Positions 1 through 9,540 of a stretch of 64,000 nucleotides of DNA are shown piece after piece. The notes under the pieces are model-generated. The model was not told the origin of the DNA. It did no database searches and saw only the letters and a program-made list of their open reading frames with translations. Made by a program: the position numbers and the translations under genes. The DNA lies in NCBI RefSeq assembly GCF_014395425.1, contig NZ_CP060711.1, positions 434,001 to 498,000 of the forward strand. Direction: 5' to 3'. This DNA is from Thermomonas brevis. Its GTDB lineage: Bacteria > Pseudomonadota > Gammaproteobacteria > Xanthomonadales > Xanthomonadaceae. Within the stretch, counting starts at the first letter, position 1; each line of letters opens with the position of its first letter.

Positions 1-524
1 CGCAGCGACTCGCGATGCGGCGCCAGCGCAGCGGGTAGGTCGGTGAACCGGTCGATGGGCAGGGTCAGCGCACCCGCGAAGGTGCCGTAGGCGATCTCCT
101 GCCGGTTGCGCGTATCCAGCAGCACCAGCCGCCTGCCGGCATCGTCATGGCCCTGCTCGATCCAGCGCGCCAGCGTCTTCGGCGCCACCACCGGCGCGCG
201 CTCGCCCGCCTTCAGCGGCGAGGCCTGTTCGCGGCGGAAGGTGATGATCTCCGCCTTGCGCTTGACCTTCAGCCGCGCGAACGGCATCGCCTCGCTCCAA
301 CTTTCCTTCGCATGCAGCGCCGCGAAGCGCGGGTCTTCGCGCAGCCATGCCAGGAAAGCACGCAGTGGCGCTTCGTTGGCGGCCAGAAACAGATTCAACC
401 CTTCCGGCGTCACCAGCATGGTGCCGCGCAGGCCGTCCGCCTCGGCGCGTTCGCGCAGGCGCTGGGCCAGCGCATCGGCATCCTCGATGGGCACGAACAG
501 ATAGGCGGCGATGTTGAGGATCAT
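1..524 (-). CDS. Rhodanese-family protein (UPF0176/TrhO-like), 3' end beyond window
   Basis: This is the N-terminal 174 residues of a protein that runs off the left edge of the window. It starts ATG-ATC-CTC-AAC at 524. The stretch RLKVKRKAEI followed by LLDTRNRQEIAYGTFAGA resembles the UPF0176/YceA group. In that group an N-terminal alpha/beta domain precedes a rhodanese domain, and E. coli TrhO hydroxylates U34 of some tRNAs. The catalytic cysteine loop of the rhodanese domain would lie beyond the window and cannot be checked. The gene is divergent from the flavoprotein at 595, with 70 bases between them for both promoters. A plain sulfurtransferase is the alternative reading. Confidence 0.75.
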   Translation of the reverse strand, partial: MILNIAAYLFVPIEDADALAQRLRERAEADGLRGTMLVTPEGLNLFLAANEAPLRAFLAWLREDPRFAALHAKESWSEAMPFARLKVKRKAEIITFRREQASPLKAGERAPVVAPKTLARWIEQGHDDAGRRLVLLDTRNRQEIAYGTFAGALTLPIDRFTDLPAALAPHRESL

Positions 525-594
525 GGGGAAAATCCGGCGAGACGCATCCACGAACCGCGCATTCTAGTCGCCCGACGGCGGCGGCCGTGGAATC

Positions 595-1848
595 ATGTGC
601 GGGATGAGCACGACGCATCCCTCTCGCCTCGCCGTACTCGGCGGCGGCCCCGCCGGCCTGATGGCCGCCGAAATCGCCCGCGCGGCCGGTATCGACGTGC
701 ACCTGTTCGAGGCGAAGGGCTCGGTGGGACGCAAGTTCCTGATCGCCGGCAAGGGCGGGCTCAATCTCACCCATTCCGAAGCGCGACCCGCATTCGATGC
801 GCGCTACCGCGAGCGCGCCGGCGAGGTCGGGCGCTGGCTGGACGCGTTCGATGCCGACGCCCTGCGCGCGTGGGCGCGCGGCTTCGGCGTCGACACCTAC
901 GTGGGCAGTTCCGGCCGGGTGTTCCCGCTGGACCGCAAGGCCGCGCCGCTGCTGCGCGCCTGGGTACGGAGGCTGAAGGACACCGGCGTGCACTTCCACG
1001 TCCAGCACCGCTGGCTGGGCTGGGACGATGCGGGTGCGCTGCGCTTTTCCACGCCCGAAGGCGAGACCATCTTCGCGGCCGACGCAGTGGTGCTGGCGCT
1101 GGGCGGCGGCAGCTGGCCGCAGCTCGGTTCCGATGGCGCCTGGACGGAAACTCTGGCGCAACGCGGCGTCGACATCGCACCGCTGGCCCCGGCCAACTGC
1201 GGCTTCGACATCGGCTGGAGCCCGCATCTCGCCGGCAAGCATGCCGGCGCGCCGCTGAAGCCCGTAGTCGCGCACTGGCGCGATGCGCACGACCGCGACC
1301 ATGCGCTGCAAGGCGAATGCGTGCTGACCGAAACCGGCATCGAGGGCAGCCTGATCTACGCCATCGCCGCCAACCTGCGCGATGCCATCGCCCGCGACGG
1401 CGAAGCGCATCTGCACCTCGACCTGGCGCCGGGCCGCGACCAGCAGCGCCTGCACGCCGACCTGCAAAAACCGCGCGGCAGCCGCAGCCTGGGCGAACAC
1501 CTGCGCCGCCATGCCGGATTGGACGGCGCGAAGACCGCCCTGGTATTCGAGACGATGGACAAGACCTCGTTGCAGGACATGGCCGCCATCGCCGCGACGA
1601 TCAAGCGCTTGCCGCTGCGCCTGCTGCGCCCGCGCCCGCTGGCGGAAACCATCTCCAGCGCCGGCGGCGTCAGGCTGGAGGCGCTGGACGACGCACTGAT
1701 GCTGCACGACCTGCCCGGCGTCTTCTGCGCCGGCGAAATGCTGGACTGGGAAGCCCCGACCGGCGGCTATCTGCTCACTGCCTGCTTCGCCAGCGGCCTG
1801 CTGGCCGGCCGGGGCGCGGCGGATTGGCTATCCGGCAAACGCAGCTGA
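595..1848 (+). CDS. NAD(P)/FAD-dependent oxidoreductase, HI0933/TIGR03862-type flavoprotein
   Basis: This 417-residue flavoprotein has an N-terminal dinucleotide-binding loop GGGPAG (residues 16-21) and an acidic residue ending the second strand (E39). The GRKFLIAGKGGLNLT block (45-59) is typical of the HI0933/BaiN-like family, and GGxxLEALDD plus GVFCAGEMLDWEAPTGGYLL near the C terminus closes the FAD site. Family members are poorly characterised; some reduce enoate-type substrates, so the substrate here is unknown. A second ATG at 604 is an equally possible start. The gene stands alone on the plus strand and converges on the end of the polysaccharide operon at 1876. Confidence 0.85.
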   Translation: MCGMSTTHPSRLAVLGGGPAGLMAAEIARAAGIDVHLFEAKGSVGRKFLIAGKGGLNLTHSEARPAFDARYRERAGEVGRWLDAFDADALRAWARGFGVDTYVGSSGRVFPLDRKAAPLLRAWVRRLKDTGVHFHVQHRWLGWDDAGALRFSTPEGETIFAADAVVLALGGGSWPQLGSDGAWTETLAQRGVDIAPLAPANCGFDIGWSPHLAGKHAGAPLKPVVAHWRDAHDRDHALQGECVLTETGIEGSLIYAIAANLRDAIARDGEAHLHLDLAPGRDQQRLHADLQKPRGSRSLGEHLRRHAGLDGAKTALVFETMDKTSLQDMAAIAATIKRLPLRLLRPRPLAETISSAGGVRLEALDDALMLHDLPGVFCAGEMLDWEAPTGGYLLTACFASGLLAGRGAADWLSGKRS

Positions 1849-1875
1849 GCGGCACCGGGCGCGCTCGCGCGGAAT

Positions 1876-2991
1876 TCAATCGATTTCCCGCACCGCATCC
1901 TTGGCCAGCGCCGGAGGAGGCGCATGGCGCAGCCGGCGGAAGAACGCCACCGCGCGTTCGCGCTTGCTGGTCAGCAGATACCAGCCCCCGCATAGCGCGG
2001 CGAACGCGGCGAGCAACAACGGATTGGGGATGTCCATGCGCATCGCCTGCCCCACCAGCAGCCCGCAGAGCAGGCTGAACCCGGTCAGCCACAGCGCGAC
2101 GCGGGTCGGCCCGAAGCCGGCATCCTGCATGATGTGGTGGATGTGATCGCGTCCCGCCGAGAACGGCGAGCGTCCCTCCTGCAGCCGCCGCACGATCAGC
2201 ACCAGGCAATCCATTACCGGCACCGGCAGCAGCCACAGCGCCAGCACCGGGTTCACGGGGTGCCCCTTGTTCTGGGTCAGGCGGAAGCTCACCCAGGCGA
2301 TCACCAATCCCAGCAGGGCGCTGCCCGCGTTGCCCAGGAACACCTTCGCACGCGGCCGCCAAGGCAGGCGCATGTTCCAGATCAGGAACCCCGCCAGCGC
2401 GCCGCACAACACCGACAGGCGTCCGGCCAACACCTCGTTGCCCGCATAGATCGCAGCCGCCGAGAGCATCACCAACGCGGCCAACCCAAGCAGGCCGCAC
2501 AACCCGTCGGCACCGTCGATCATGTTCATCGCATTGATGACGCCGATGGTGGCGAACACGGTGAACGGCACCGACAGCCACCCCAACGAGAACTCGCCCA
2601 GCCCGAACACCGGCCCGATCTGCTCCACCCGTACGCCGCCCCAATAGATCATCAGCAACGAGGCCACCGTCTGGATCAGGATGCGCCAGTACCAGCGCAG
2701 GTCGTACAGATCGTCGTAGATCCCCGTCGCCACCAGCAAGGACGCGGCGGCGAGGAACGAATGCAGCGCATGACTGCTCGACCGCCCCCACAGGAAGACG
2801 ACCGCGCAACCCACGAAGATCGCCAACCCGCCGGTCACCGGCGTCGGCTCCGCGTGGTCCTTGCGCCCGGCGGGATGGTCCAGCAGCCCGAACCGATACG
2901 CCACGGGCTGGATCAGCCACAGCACGCCCGCGGTGACCACGAAGGTCAGCAAGGTCAGCGTCGGGTCGAAACCGAGGAACTTGTGCAACAT
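1876..2991 (-). CDS. wecA: Undecaprenyl-phosphate GlcNAc-1-phosphate transferase, WecA-like
   Basis: This 371-residue polytopic membrane protein of the MraY/WecA family would load the first sugar phosphate onto undecaprenyl phosphate at the inner face of the membrane. It carries the DD pair (D93-D94 in IYDDLYDL), the INAMNMIDGADGL block (152-164) and the WecA-type HIHH motif (283-286). The usual MGDAGS motif reads LGNAGS here, with asparagine at residue 221 in place of the conserved aspartate. This is the last gene of the minus-strand polysaccharide operon, 137 bases after the epimerase. A TAGAAT -10-like box at 3020-3025 could give it some transcription of its own. GAGG lies 8 bases before the ATG. 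Confidence 0.85.
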   Translation of the reverse strand: MLHKFLGFDPTLTLLTFVVTAGVLWLIQPVAYRFGLLDHPAGRKDHAEPTPVTGGLAIFVGCAVVFLWGRSSSHALHSFLAAASLLVATGIYDDLYDLRWYWRILIQTVASLLMIYWGGVRVEQIGPVFGLGEFSLGWLSVPFTVFATIGVINAMNMIDGADGLCGLLGLAALVMLSAAAIYAGNEVLAGRLSVLCGALAGFLIWNMRLPWRPRAKVFLGNAGSALLGLVIAWVSFRLTQNKGHPVNPVLALWLLPVPVMDCLVLIVRRLQEGRSPFSAGRDHIHHIMQDAGFGPTRVALWLTGFSLLCGLLVGQAMRMDIPNPLLLAAFAALCGGWYLLTSKRERAVAFFRRLRHAPPPALAKDAVREID

Positions 2992-3128
2992 CCTGTCGCC
3001 TCAATGCCTAGTCGGTCGGATTCTACGGTTCTGCACCCGGAGGATGGCAGCTCTGCCTCTGACAAGAATGAACGCGGGCCCGGACCGGGGCTTCATCCAT
3101 GGTGGCGGCCCCTGCAAGAGCTTCGCAC

Positions 3129-4139
3129 TCAGACACGGTAATAGTCCCGATACCAGCGCACGAAGTTCGCCACGCCTTCCTCCACCGGGACGACCGGGCG
3201 ATAGCCGACATTGGCGATAAGGTCGGACACGTCGGCCTCCGTATCGGGCACGTCGCCTGGCTGCAGGGGCAGCATCTCCATTTGCGCCTTCCTGCCCAAG
3301 CAATCCTCCAGCACTTCGATGTAGCGCAGCAGTTCCACAGGCTGCTCATTGCCGATGTTGTACAGGCGATATGGCGCCACGCCACTGGTCGCCGGATCGG
3401 GGCGCTCGCCGGACCAGTCCGGATCCTTGCCCGGCACGCGATCCAGCGTCCGCACCACGCCTTCCACGATGTCATCGACATAGGTGAAGCTGCGCTTGTG
3501 GTGACCATGGTTGAACACGCGGATCGGCCTGCCTTCCAGAATCGCCTGCGTGAACAGGAACAGCGCCATGTCCGGCCGCCCCCACGGCCCGTACACGGTG
3601 AAAAAGCGCAGGCCCGTGCACGGAATGCCGTACAGATGTGCATAGCTGTGCGCCATCATCTCGTTGGCTTTCTTGGTGGCCGCGTACAGGGTCAGCGGAT
3701 GCTCGGTGGCGGCGTGCTCGGAAAACGGCATCGCCCGGTTCGCGCCATAGACCGAACTGGTGGAGGCATACACTAGATGTTCGATGTCGTGATTCCGACA
3801 ACCCTCCAGCATATGCAGGAAGCCGGTGACATTGCTGCTGACGTACACGTGCGGGTTCTCGGCCGCATAACGTACCCCCGCCTGCGCGGCCAAGTTCACC
3901 ACCCGTTGCGGCCGGTGCGTGGCAAATGCCTGCTCCATCGCGGCCCGGTCGGCCAGGTCGGCGGTGACGTGGACATAGCCCGGCCGGGTCAGCAGCCGCA
4001 CCAGCCGCGCCTGTTTGAGGCTGACGTCGTAGTAATCGTTGAGGTTGTCGATGCCGACCACCTCGTCACCGCGCGCCAGCAGCACCTGCGCCACGTGCGA
4101 GCCAATGAACCCGGCGGTGCCGGTGACAAGAACCTTCAT
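3129..4139 (-). CDS. NAD-dependent nucleotide-sugar epimerase, UDP-glucuronate 4-epimerase (CapI/LspL-type)
   Basis: This 336-residue extended short-chain dehydrogenase has the Rossmann loop [10 protein letters not shown] (7-16) and the catalytic pair Y152/K156 in YAATK. The [17 protein letters not shown] segment is typical of CapI-type enzymes that interconvert UDP-glucuronate and UDP-galacturonate. The enzyme is cytosolic and should supply a uronic acid for the repeat unit. The UDP-glucose dehydrogenase that would make UDP-glucuronate is not in this window. It sits between a glycosyltransferase and the WecA-like gene on the same strand, 36 bases after the former. Exact substrate is inferred from the family. 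Confidence 0.85.
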   Translation of the reverse strand: MKVLVTGTAGFIGSHVAQVLLARGDEVVGIDNLNDYYDVSLKQARLVRLLTRPGYVHVTADLADRAAMEQAFATHRPQRVVNLAAQAGVRYAAENPHVYVSSNVTGFLHMLEGCRNHDIEHLVYASTSSVYGANRAMPFSEHAATEHPLTLYAATKKANEMMAHSYAHLYGIPCTGLRFFTVYGPWGRPDMALFLFTQAILEGRPIRVFNHGHHKRSFTYVDDIVEGVVRTLDRVPGKDPDWSGERPDPATSGVAPYRLYNIGNEQPVELLRYIEVLEDCLGRKAQMEMLPLQPGDVPDTEADVSDLIANVGYRPVVPVEEGVANFVRWYRDYYRV

Positions 4140-4175
4140 TTCATTCCCTCGAAAATGGACCGAATTCCCGCCGCG

Positions 4176-5306
4176 TCACGCGCTGCCCAGCAGTTCCGCA
4201 TAGACATCCAAGGTACGCGCCAACACGATGCGTTCATCGAACTGGGCAACGGCCTTTTCCCGCGCCGCAACGCCGAGCCTATGGCGAAGCACCGGATCCC
4301 ACACCAACCGCTCGATGGCATCAGCCAGCGTCCCGCTATCCTTGACCGGCACCAGCAGCCCGTCCACCTCATGCGTCACCACCTCCCGGCAGCCGGGCAC
4401 ATCGGTGGTGACCAGCGCACAGCCGCTCGCGCCCGCCTCGATTAACCCTTTTGGCAAGCCTTCGCGGTAGCTGGGCAACGCCACGATCTGAACGGACCGG
4501 AACAACGTCGGCATGTCATCCACGTGCCCCAGCCACTGCAACAGGCCCTCGGATACCCACTCGCGCACGGCCGATTCCGGCACCGCCGCCGGATTGCCGG
4601 GATCCGGCGTCCCGGCAAGCAACAGGTCCACCGGCACCTGTCGTTCCCGCAGCAGGCGCGCCGCCTCCACATACTCCGCCACGCCCTTGTCCCACAGCAG
4701 GCGTGCTGGCAGCAACGCCTGCACACGATCTACCGAGGAGCGCACCGGACCTTGCGCAAACCGACGGCAATCCACCCCCGACCCAGGAATCAGGCGGGCC
4801 CGCTCCAAATCCAAAAGTCGCGCCTTGCGGAAGAGCGCTACGTCATCAGGGTTCTGAAGGATGAGGCGCGCGTTGCGCCCGCCCAGTGCCAAATGCAACA
4901 GCCCGCGCACCAGCGGCCGCAGGGCGCGCGCCCTCCACGACTGGCTGGTGAAGACGTAGCCCATGCCGGCCACGGCGTTCACCCGCGCAGGCACGCCGGC
5001 AAGCCGCGCAGCCAATGATCCGTACACCACACATTTGATCGTGAATCCATGCACCACATCCGGGCGTTCGTACCGGAACAGGCGCACCAAGTGCCACAGC
5101 AACAGCGCTTCGCGGAGGGGGTTCAAGCTCCGGCGATCCATGGGCGCTGGTTGCCAATGCAGGCCGCATGCCCTGATCTTTTCCCCGTAAGGGCCGTCCG
5201 GAGAAAGAAGTACGACTTCATAACCGGCATCGCGCAGGGCAAGCGCAAGTGAGCGGCGAAAGTTCCAAAGATACCAATCGGTGTTGGCGAATAGGACGAC
5301 CTTCAT
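4176..5306 (-). CDS. Glycosyltransferase family 4
   Basis: This 376-residue GT4-type enzyme begins MKVVLFANTDWYLWNFRRSL. The ATG at 5306 was chosen because upstream in-frame residues do not belong to the family. An N-terminal acceptor domain is followed by the donor-binding half, with PGSGVD before the linker and the EGLPKGLIEAGASGCALVTTDVPGC block near residue 280, the E-x7-E region that holds the nucleotide sugar. It should add one sugar of the lipid-linked repeat unit on the cytosolic face. It follows the frameshifted methyltransferase by 5 bases in the same operon. Donor and linkage cannot be told from the sequence. Confidence 0.88.
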   Translation of the reverse strand: MKVVLFANTDWYLWNFRRSLALALRDAGYEVVLLSPDGPYGEKIRACGLHWQPAPMDRRSLNPLREALLLWHLVRLFRYERPDVVHGFTIKCVVYGSLAARLAGVPARVNAVAGMGYVFTSQSWRARALRPLVRGLLHLALGGRNARLILQNPDDVALFRKARLLDLERARLIPGSGVDCRRFAQGPVRSSVDRVQALLPARLLWDKGVAEYVEAARLLRERQVPVDLLLAGTPDPGNPAAVPESAVREWVSEGLLQWLGHVDDMPTLFRSVQIVALPSYREGLPKGLIEAGASGCALVTTDVPGCREVVTHEVDGLLVPVKDSGTLADAIERLVWDPVLRHRLGVAAREKAVAQFDERIVLARTLDVYAELLGSA

Positions 5307-5311
5307 GAACG

Positions 5312-6069
5312 CTAGCCGCAAGCTGCCTTGCGCCCAATGAAAATGAAGGTCTCGCAATACCTATGCGGCCAAAGCTTCATGAACGGAAACGTGATCAATC
5401 GCCACACTAAGTAGACCGGAACGGCAAACATGAAGTAGGAACTTACGAAAAAGTAGCGGACTTCCACCGGCTCAATACCCGCGTCGGTCATGTTCCGGAT
5501 CATTTCCTCGGGACTGCACCCATCATAGAAGGCCGGGAATCCCTGCTTCTCCCGCTTCGCTGGGAAAACGAAGAAAAGTAACCACCGCTTGACCGCCTCC
5601 GGGAGTAAAAGATTGAGGCGGGCAAACATCGCGCGCTTGCAGGGGCAGAACGTATACACGCTGCCGCCCGGCTTGAGGAGCGCTCCGATACCCTTGGCAG
5701 CCAGCTTCCCGTCAAAAACATGCTCAAGCACCGACTGGGCAATCACGACGTCATGGTCCCCTCCCCGATGACCCGCTCGATGGGCCCGATGATCGTGCGG
5801 GCATATGCGCCACGCGGAGCGCGCCCAAGCTCATCCGCGTCAAGATCGATCCCCGTCACCGACAAGCCCCGGCCTGCGACTTCGGCAGCGTCGAAAAATG
5901 GGCTCTTCCCCCCTCCCACCTCGGCGAGTGCGACTTCGCGGAAGTCCTCATGTCGGAGCAAATCACAGAACGCGGAATTGCCATCAACAGCCATTTCCCC
6001 AAACAGGGCCCTGTCGATGGAGCGCGAGATCCGTACCTGCCACGAAAAAAACCTTGCGATGGTATTCAT
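5312..6069 (-). pseudogene. SAM-dependent methyltransferase (class I) interrupted by a single-base frameshift
   Basis: Two frames together make one class I methyltransferase of about 252 residues. The first part (6069 to about 5755) has the SAM motif I VALAEVGGGKSPFF and the acidic post-I segment VTGIDLDADEL. It then runs into TMTS and a stop at 5743. The second frame (about 5755 to 5312) continues with HDVVIAQSVLEHV, motif IV, then LLKPGGSVYTFCPC and a hydrophobic C-terminal region. Adding one G to the GGGG run at 5757-5760 restores a single frame reading ...IGEGDHDVVIAQS. The start overlaps the preceding glycosyltransferase stop as TAATG. It may be a true lesion, a sequencing error or recoding. 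Intact, it would methylate a sugar or lipid intermediate. Confidence 0.75.
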
Positions 6070-7151
6070 TAGGTGCTCTGAACTTCCTTGGTCCTAGCGA
6101 TGCCTCGAAGAAGCTCGATCATGCGCCCGCCTTGGGCCTGCAGCGAATATCGCCGTTCGACGATCGAGCGGCCGTTATCGCCGAATTCGCGACGAAGCCG
6201 CGCATCGACGATCAGTCGCTCCAGCGAGGACATCCAATTTTCCGAGTCCGTCGCCAGGAAACCCGAAGTTCCTTCCTGCACCACGGAGGCATTCGCTCCG
6301 ACCGCCGACGCGACCACGGGAAGCCCGCACCCCATGTACTGGACGATCTTGTAGGCGCACTTCCCCCGCTCCCACGGCGTGTCCAACAGCGGCATGATCC
6401 CGATGTCGAATGCCTGGATCGAGCCAACCTCTACCGCTTCCGACCAGGGAGCGGCCTCGAAGGGTCCGCCCGCCAACTGGTCGGGGCGCGCGCCGACCGC
6501 GATGCATCTGATGCCGTGCCGTTTCTTGATCTCGCGAAGCGGCGCATACACCATCCTGAGATAATGCGCCGTGGACGGAGAACCGATCCATCCGACGGTC
6601 ACCGGCTTACGGTCGCCGCGCTGGCGGGACTCCAGCGCATATCGTTCCAGGTCGACCACGGTGGGAACGACGGCCACACGAGCAGCGTAGCGGGACGAAT
6701 ACTCGGCCAAGTAGTCGTTGCCCGCGACGACCAGGCATGCGCGCGACATCAACCTGCCCAGCTTCGTGCCCAGCAGAGCCCGCACGAGTCTGGACGGGTG
6801 GTGCTCATAGCGATGGAATACCGCATCGTCGTAATCAAGAACGATCTTGGTGTCGCGCCCAAGCAACGCGCTTTCCATCGCGAACGGGATCCACGGCAAG
6901 GCTTCCTTCTCGATCCAGACAAGGTCGTACTGCTTCGATCGCATGAGCGACGCGCAGCGTCGCGCATATCCCTGCGCCACTTCGCGGACGGACGCACGGC
7001 CGCGATAGAGCGATTCGACGTACCGGTCCGAAAAAAGCGGGCAGGCTTCCACGTCAATGCCGGCCTCACGATACAAGGGCAGGTACTGGAAGGTCCGCAG
7101 CCTGCTACTCGCCCCAAGGCGGCCATAACGGGTGAGCGCGAGGACTCTCAT
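6069..7151 (-). CDS. Glycosyltransferase (GT4/GT-B fold)
   Basis: This 360-residue protein starts MRVLALTRYGRLGASSRLRT, and the ATG at 7151 overlaps the preceding stop as ATGA. The donor-domain features VTVGWIGSPSTAHYL and CAYKIVQYMGCGLPVVASAVGAN (the latter equivalent to the GT4 E-x7-E helix) place it in the GT-B fold superfamily. The acidic residues of the classic motif are partly replaced, so CAZy family placement is uncertain. It is a cytosolic or membrane-associated enzyme for a later step of repeat-unit assembly. Base composition is visibly lower in G+C than the housekeeping flanks. Confidence 0.82.
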   Translation of the reverse strand: MRVLALTRYGRLGASSRLRTFQYLPLYREAGIDVEACPLFSDRYVESLYRGRASVREVAQGYARRCASLMRSKQYDLVWIEKEALPWIPFAMESALLGRDTKIVLDYDDAVFHRYEHHPSRLVRALLGTKLGRLMSRACLVVAGNDYLAEYSSRYAARVAVVPTVVDLERYALESRQRGDRKPVTVGWIGSPSTAHYLRMVYAPLREIKKRHGIRCIAVGARPDQLAGGPFEAAPWSEAVEVGSIQAFDIGIMPLLDTPWERGKCAYKIVQYMGCGLPVVASAVGANASVVQEGTSGFLATDSENWMSSLERLIVDARLRREFGDNGRSIVERRYSLQAQGGRMIELLRGIARTKEVQST

Positions 7152-8389
7152 GAAACGCAAGCCCTTTCCAGTCCATCCACAAACTTGGCACCAACTACCG
7201 GCCAAGAAATCTGGTCGAGTACATGCTGGTCCAGCGTGCATTCGTCCTTGCGCGCCCATGCGACGAGCGTGAAGTCGTCGACGCCATGAACGTGCAAACC
7301 GCGCAAGACGCCCCGACGCAACAGGGCAAGCGTTGGATCACGCGACAAATCGTCCATGTTGGGAAAATAGGCTATCGGGCGACGGGCAGCCAAGCAGTTC
7401 GCCACCTTTCCCGGCACCTGAACGTCGCTACTGTTCCCAAGGATGATATTGGCATGGGCGCTGCGCAGCTCCCGCACGTAATCAGGATGGTCGAGGCTGC
7501 CCCGCGATTCGACAAGCCCGCGACGCACATAGTCGCCGAGCTCCTGCTCGACTTTTGGCCCCGATCCGAAAAACAAGACCTTGAAGGAAACCCCTCCGGA
7601 TTCGAGGCCTCTCATGAACGCAGCCAACCCATCCAGGGATCGGTATTCGTCGTTGACCTTGCCCGCATACACAAAAACCCGCGGCCCCGGCGGACCATGC
7701 GCAGGGATCTCAGAAAAATCGGAGGGGTCGTACCCCATGGAAGCAACAACTACTCGCTCCTCATCAACCCGGAAGCGCTCTTGGTACAGGCTCTTGGTCT
7801 CATCGGTCGTCACGTAGATGACACGCGCACGGGCAATCACCTTTCGCTCGATCCACCTTTCCACAACCAGCCGAAGGCCCGTCCGTCGCCGCCCGGGCTC
7901 GTAAACCCAGGGATCTCCATAGTCGAGGGCAAGCGGAATGCGGAGGATCATCGACAAAAGTGACGCTGCGACATGCGAGGAGAATGGCGCCCCGCTGGAA
8001 ACGACGACGTCGAACGCGCTGCGACGACCCAATTGAATGCCGCACGCCACTGCGCGCGGAACCCACAGTATGAAAGTATCGGGAATGCACAGGCGCAATG
8101 CGATTTTCCGCAATCGACGATAGATGCCCTTCCCGATGCCACCGGCCGCGCGGTTCCTCGCGCCATCGGCGACCGCGCGAAGCATGCCTCCGGGCAACGC
8201 CACGACCCGGGCCGACAGCTTCGTGCGCGCGAAAAGCGCCGAACTTTCCTCAAGCGGCCGTGGCCACTTGCACGTCAGAAGTACGGTCTCGTGGCCGTCC
8301 TTGTGGAGCGCCTCCACGAATGCCGCAACGCGCGTGGCATGCGAGCCCGCCGACGGCGGCGCAGCCGCGGAAAGAAATAGAACCCTCAT
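7148..8389 (-). CDS. Glycosyltransferase family 4-like
   Basis: This 413-residue GT-B protein starts MRVLFLSAAAPPSAGSHATR. The ATG at 8389 overlaps the polymerase stop (ATGA, 8386-8389), and its own stop overlaps the next gene as ATGA (7148-7151). The N-terminal half includes VVVSSGAPFSSHVAA and LDYGDPWVYEP, typical of GT4 proteins acting on polysaccharide intermediates. The C-terminal half has FVYAGKVNDEYRSLDGL and SDVQVPGKVANCLAARRPIAYF. It probably adds one residue of the repeat unit. Donor sugar is unknown. Confidence 0.82.
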   Translation of the reverse strand: MRVLFLSAAAPPSAGSHATRVAAFVEALHKDGHETVLLTCKWPRPLEESSALFARTKLSARVVALPGGMLRAVADGARNRAAGGIGKGIYRRLRKIALRLCIPDTFILWVPRAVACGIQLGRRSAFDVVVSSGAPFSSHVAASLLSMILRIPLALDYGDPWVYEPGRRRTGLRLVVERWIERKVIARARVIYVTTDETKSLYQERFRVDEERVVVASMGYDPSDFSEIPAHGPPGPRVFVYAGKVNDEYRSLDGLAAFMRGLESGGVSFKVLFFGSGPKVEQELGDYVRRGLVESRGSLDHPDYVRELRSAHANIILGNSSDVQVPGKVANCLAARRPIAYFPNMDDLSRDPTLALLRRGVLRGLHVHGVDDFTLVAWARKDECTLDQHVLDQISWPVVGAKFVDGLERACVS

Positions 8390-9540
8390 TTGAATCTGAA
8401 CCGTTTCGTCAGGATGATGCTCATGCCAGCCGCGATGGCCACCCACCAAGCGAAATCGTAAGAGAAAAGAACGTTTTCGCGCACACTGAGGACCAAGGTA
8501 GTCAGCATCATGGACGACACGACGGCCCAAAAAAAAGTCGGCCTCGCCGCAAACTTGCGCATGGCATAAGAAGCAACAAACCCCTGCAGGAACGAGATCA
8601 CGACGACACCGATGTATCCCGACGACTTGTAGAAATAGTAATAACTCGGAACCGTGTTGGCGGGCTCCGGGACATAGACGAAAGGCACCGAGAGATCAAC
8701 CGCCAGGTTCGAATGAAAAATGTAATTGATCGCTCTGGCAGGAAGGTTCAAGAAGATCCAGGTATCCTCAAAATGGGCCGTATGGAGCAGCTCGCTCATC
8801 ACAAACACACTCGAATTCAGGTAATACGAGAGGGCCTCGAATACTGCAGCCACCGAAAATTCGGAGATTTTCCCAAGCTTGAATTGCGTATAACCGAAGT
8901 AGGCAGCAAAGACGACCACCACTCCGGCCAGCAACTGGATGGCCCGCCCTACCCTGATGTCCTTGCCTTGCAAGTGCAGGAAGGCCGCGGCGATGCACGA
9001 CGTGAATATCATAGACCGCCTGGGCGATATCATCAGCACCAAGGCAACCATCACCAGCAACCCTGTCGCACGCTTGCTCAGAACGCCGCGCTTCAGGCAA
9101 TAGAGGCAAAAGAACAAGAATATCGGAATTGAAGCGTATAGCCGTCCCGCTGCGCCGCCGATGAAATCGCCTTCTTGCGAATATCTCACGTTCATCTGGT
9201 ACAACGTGTCGCCCGCGCCGGAGAACACATCGATGCCCATGCCATACCAGGCTCGAACGGCCAGGATCGCCCCAATCACGCCGACCCCCAGGAGCGCTAC
9301 CAACGCAACCTGATGGCTTCGGACCCGAGCCGGCAGGTCGCGCGCAGGGCCGACGTCCACTCCCTTCCCTACAAAACAGCCGAACAGCGTGGCAATCAGT
9401 GCCAAGGTGCAGATCGCAGCCGCCGTGAGGCTGATCCGGCCGCGCTGGCTGTCACCGAACACTCCGCTGGCAAGCTGGAAGAAGGGAATGGCCCAGGCAG
9501 CAACGAGCACCCACGCCGGCGTGATTCGGAACGTCCTCAT
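8386..9540 (-). CDS. wzy: Oligosaccharide repeat-unit polymerase, Wzy-like membrane protein
   Basis: This 384-residue protein has about ten to twelve hydrophobic segments and a longer hydrophilic loop in the C-terminal half (around VYVPEPANTVPSYYYFYKSSGYIG), the layout of Wzy-type polymerases. These join repeat units on the periplasmic face. Sequence conservation in Wzy proteins is very low, so the call rests on topology and on its place between the flippase and the glycosyltransferases. Overlaps with both neighbours are ATGA, suggesting translational coupling. An O-antigen-ligase-family protein is also encoded at 13698, and which of the two polymerises is not settled by sequence. Confidence 0.72.
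   Translation of the reverse strand: MRTFRITPAWVLVAAWAIPFFQLASGVFGDSQRGRISLTAAAICTLALIATLFGCFVGKGVDVGPARDLPARVRSHQVALVALLGVGVIGAILAVRAWYGMGIDVFSGAGDTLYQMNVRYSQEGDFIGGAAGRLYASIPIFLFFCLYCLKRGVLSKRATGLLVMVALVLMISPRRSMIFTSCIAAAFLHLQGKDIRVGRAIQLLAGVVVVFAAYFGYTQFKLGKISEFSVAAVFEALSYYLNSSVFVMSELLHTAHFEDTWIFLNLPARAINYIFHSNLAVDLSVPFVYVPEPANTVPSYYYFYKSSGYIGVVVISFLQGFVASYAMRKFAARPTFFWAVVSSMMLTTLVLSVRENVLFSYDFAWWVAIAAGMSIILTKRFRFK

Noticed and set aside
3000..3130. A small gene between the epimerase and wecA
   Set aside because: Short frames there show no start with a binding site and no family resemblance. The 137-base space is treated as a leader with at most a weak promoter.
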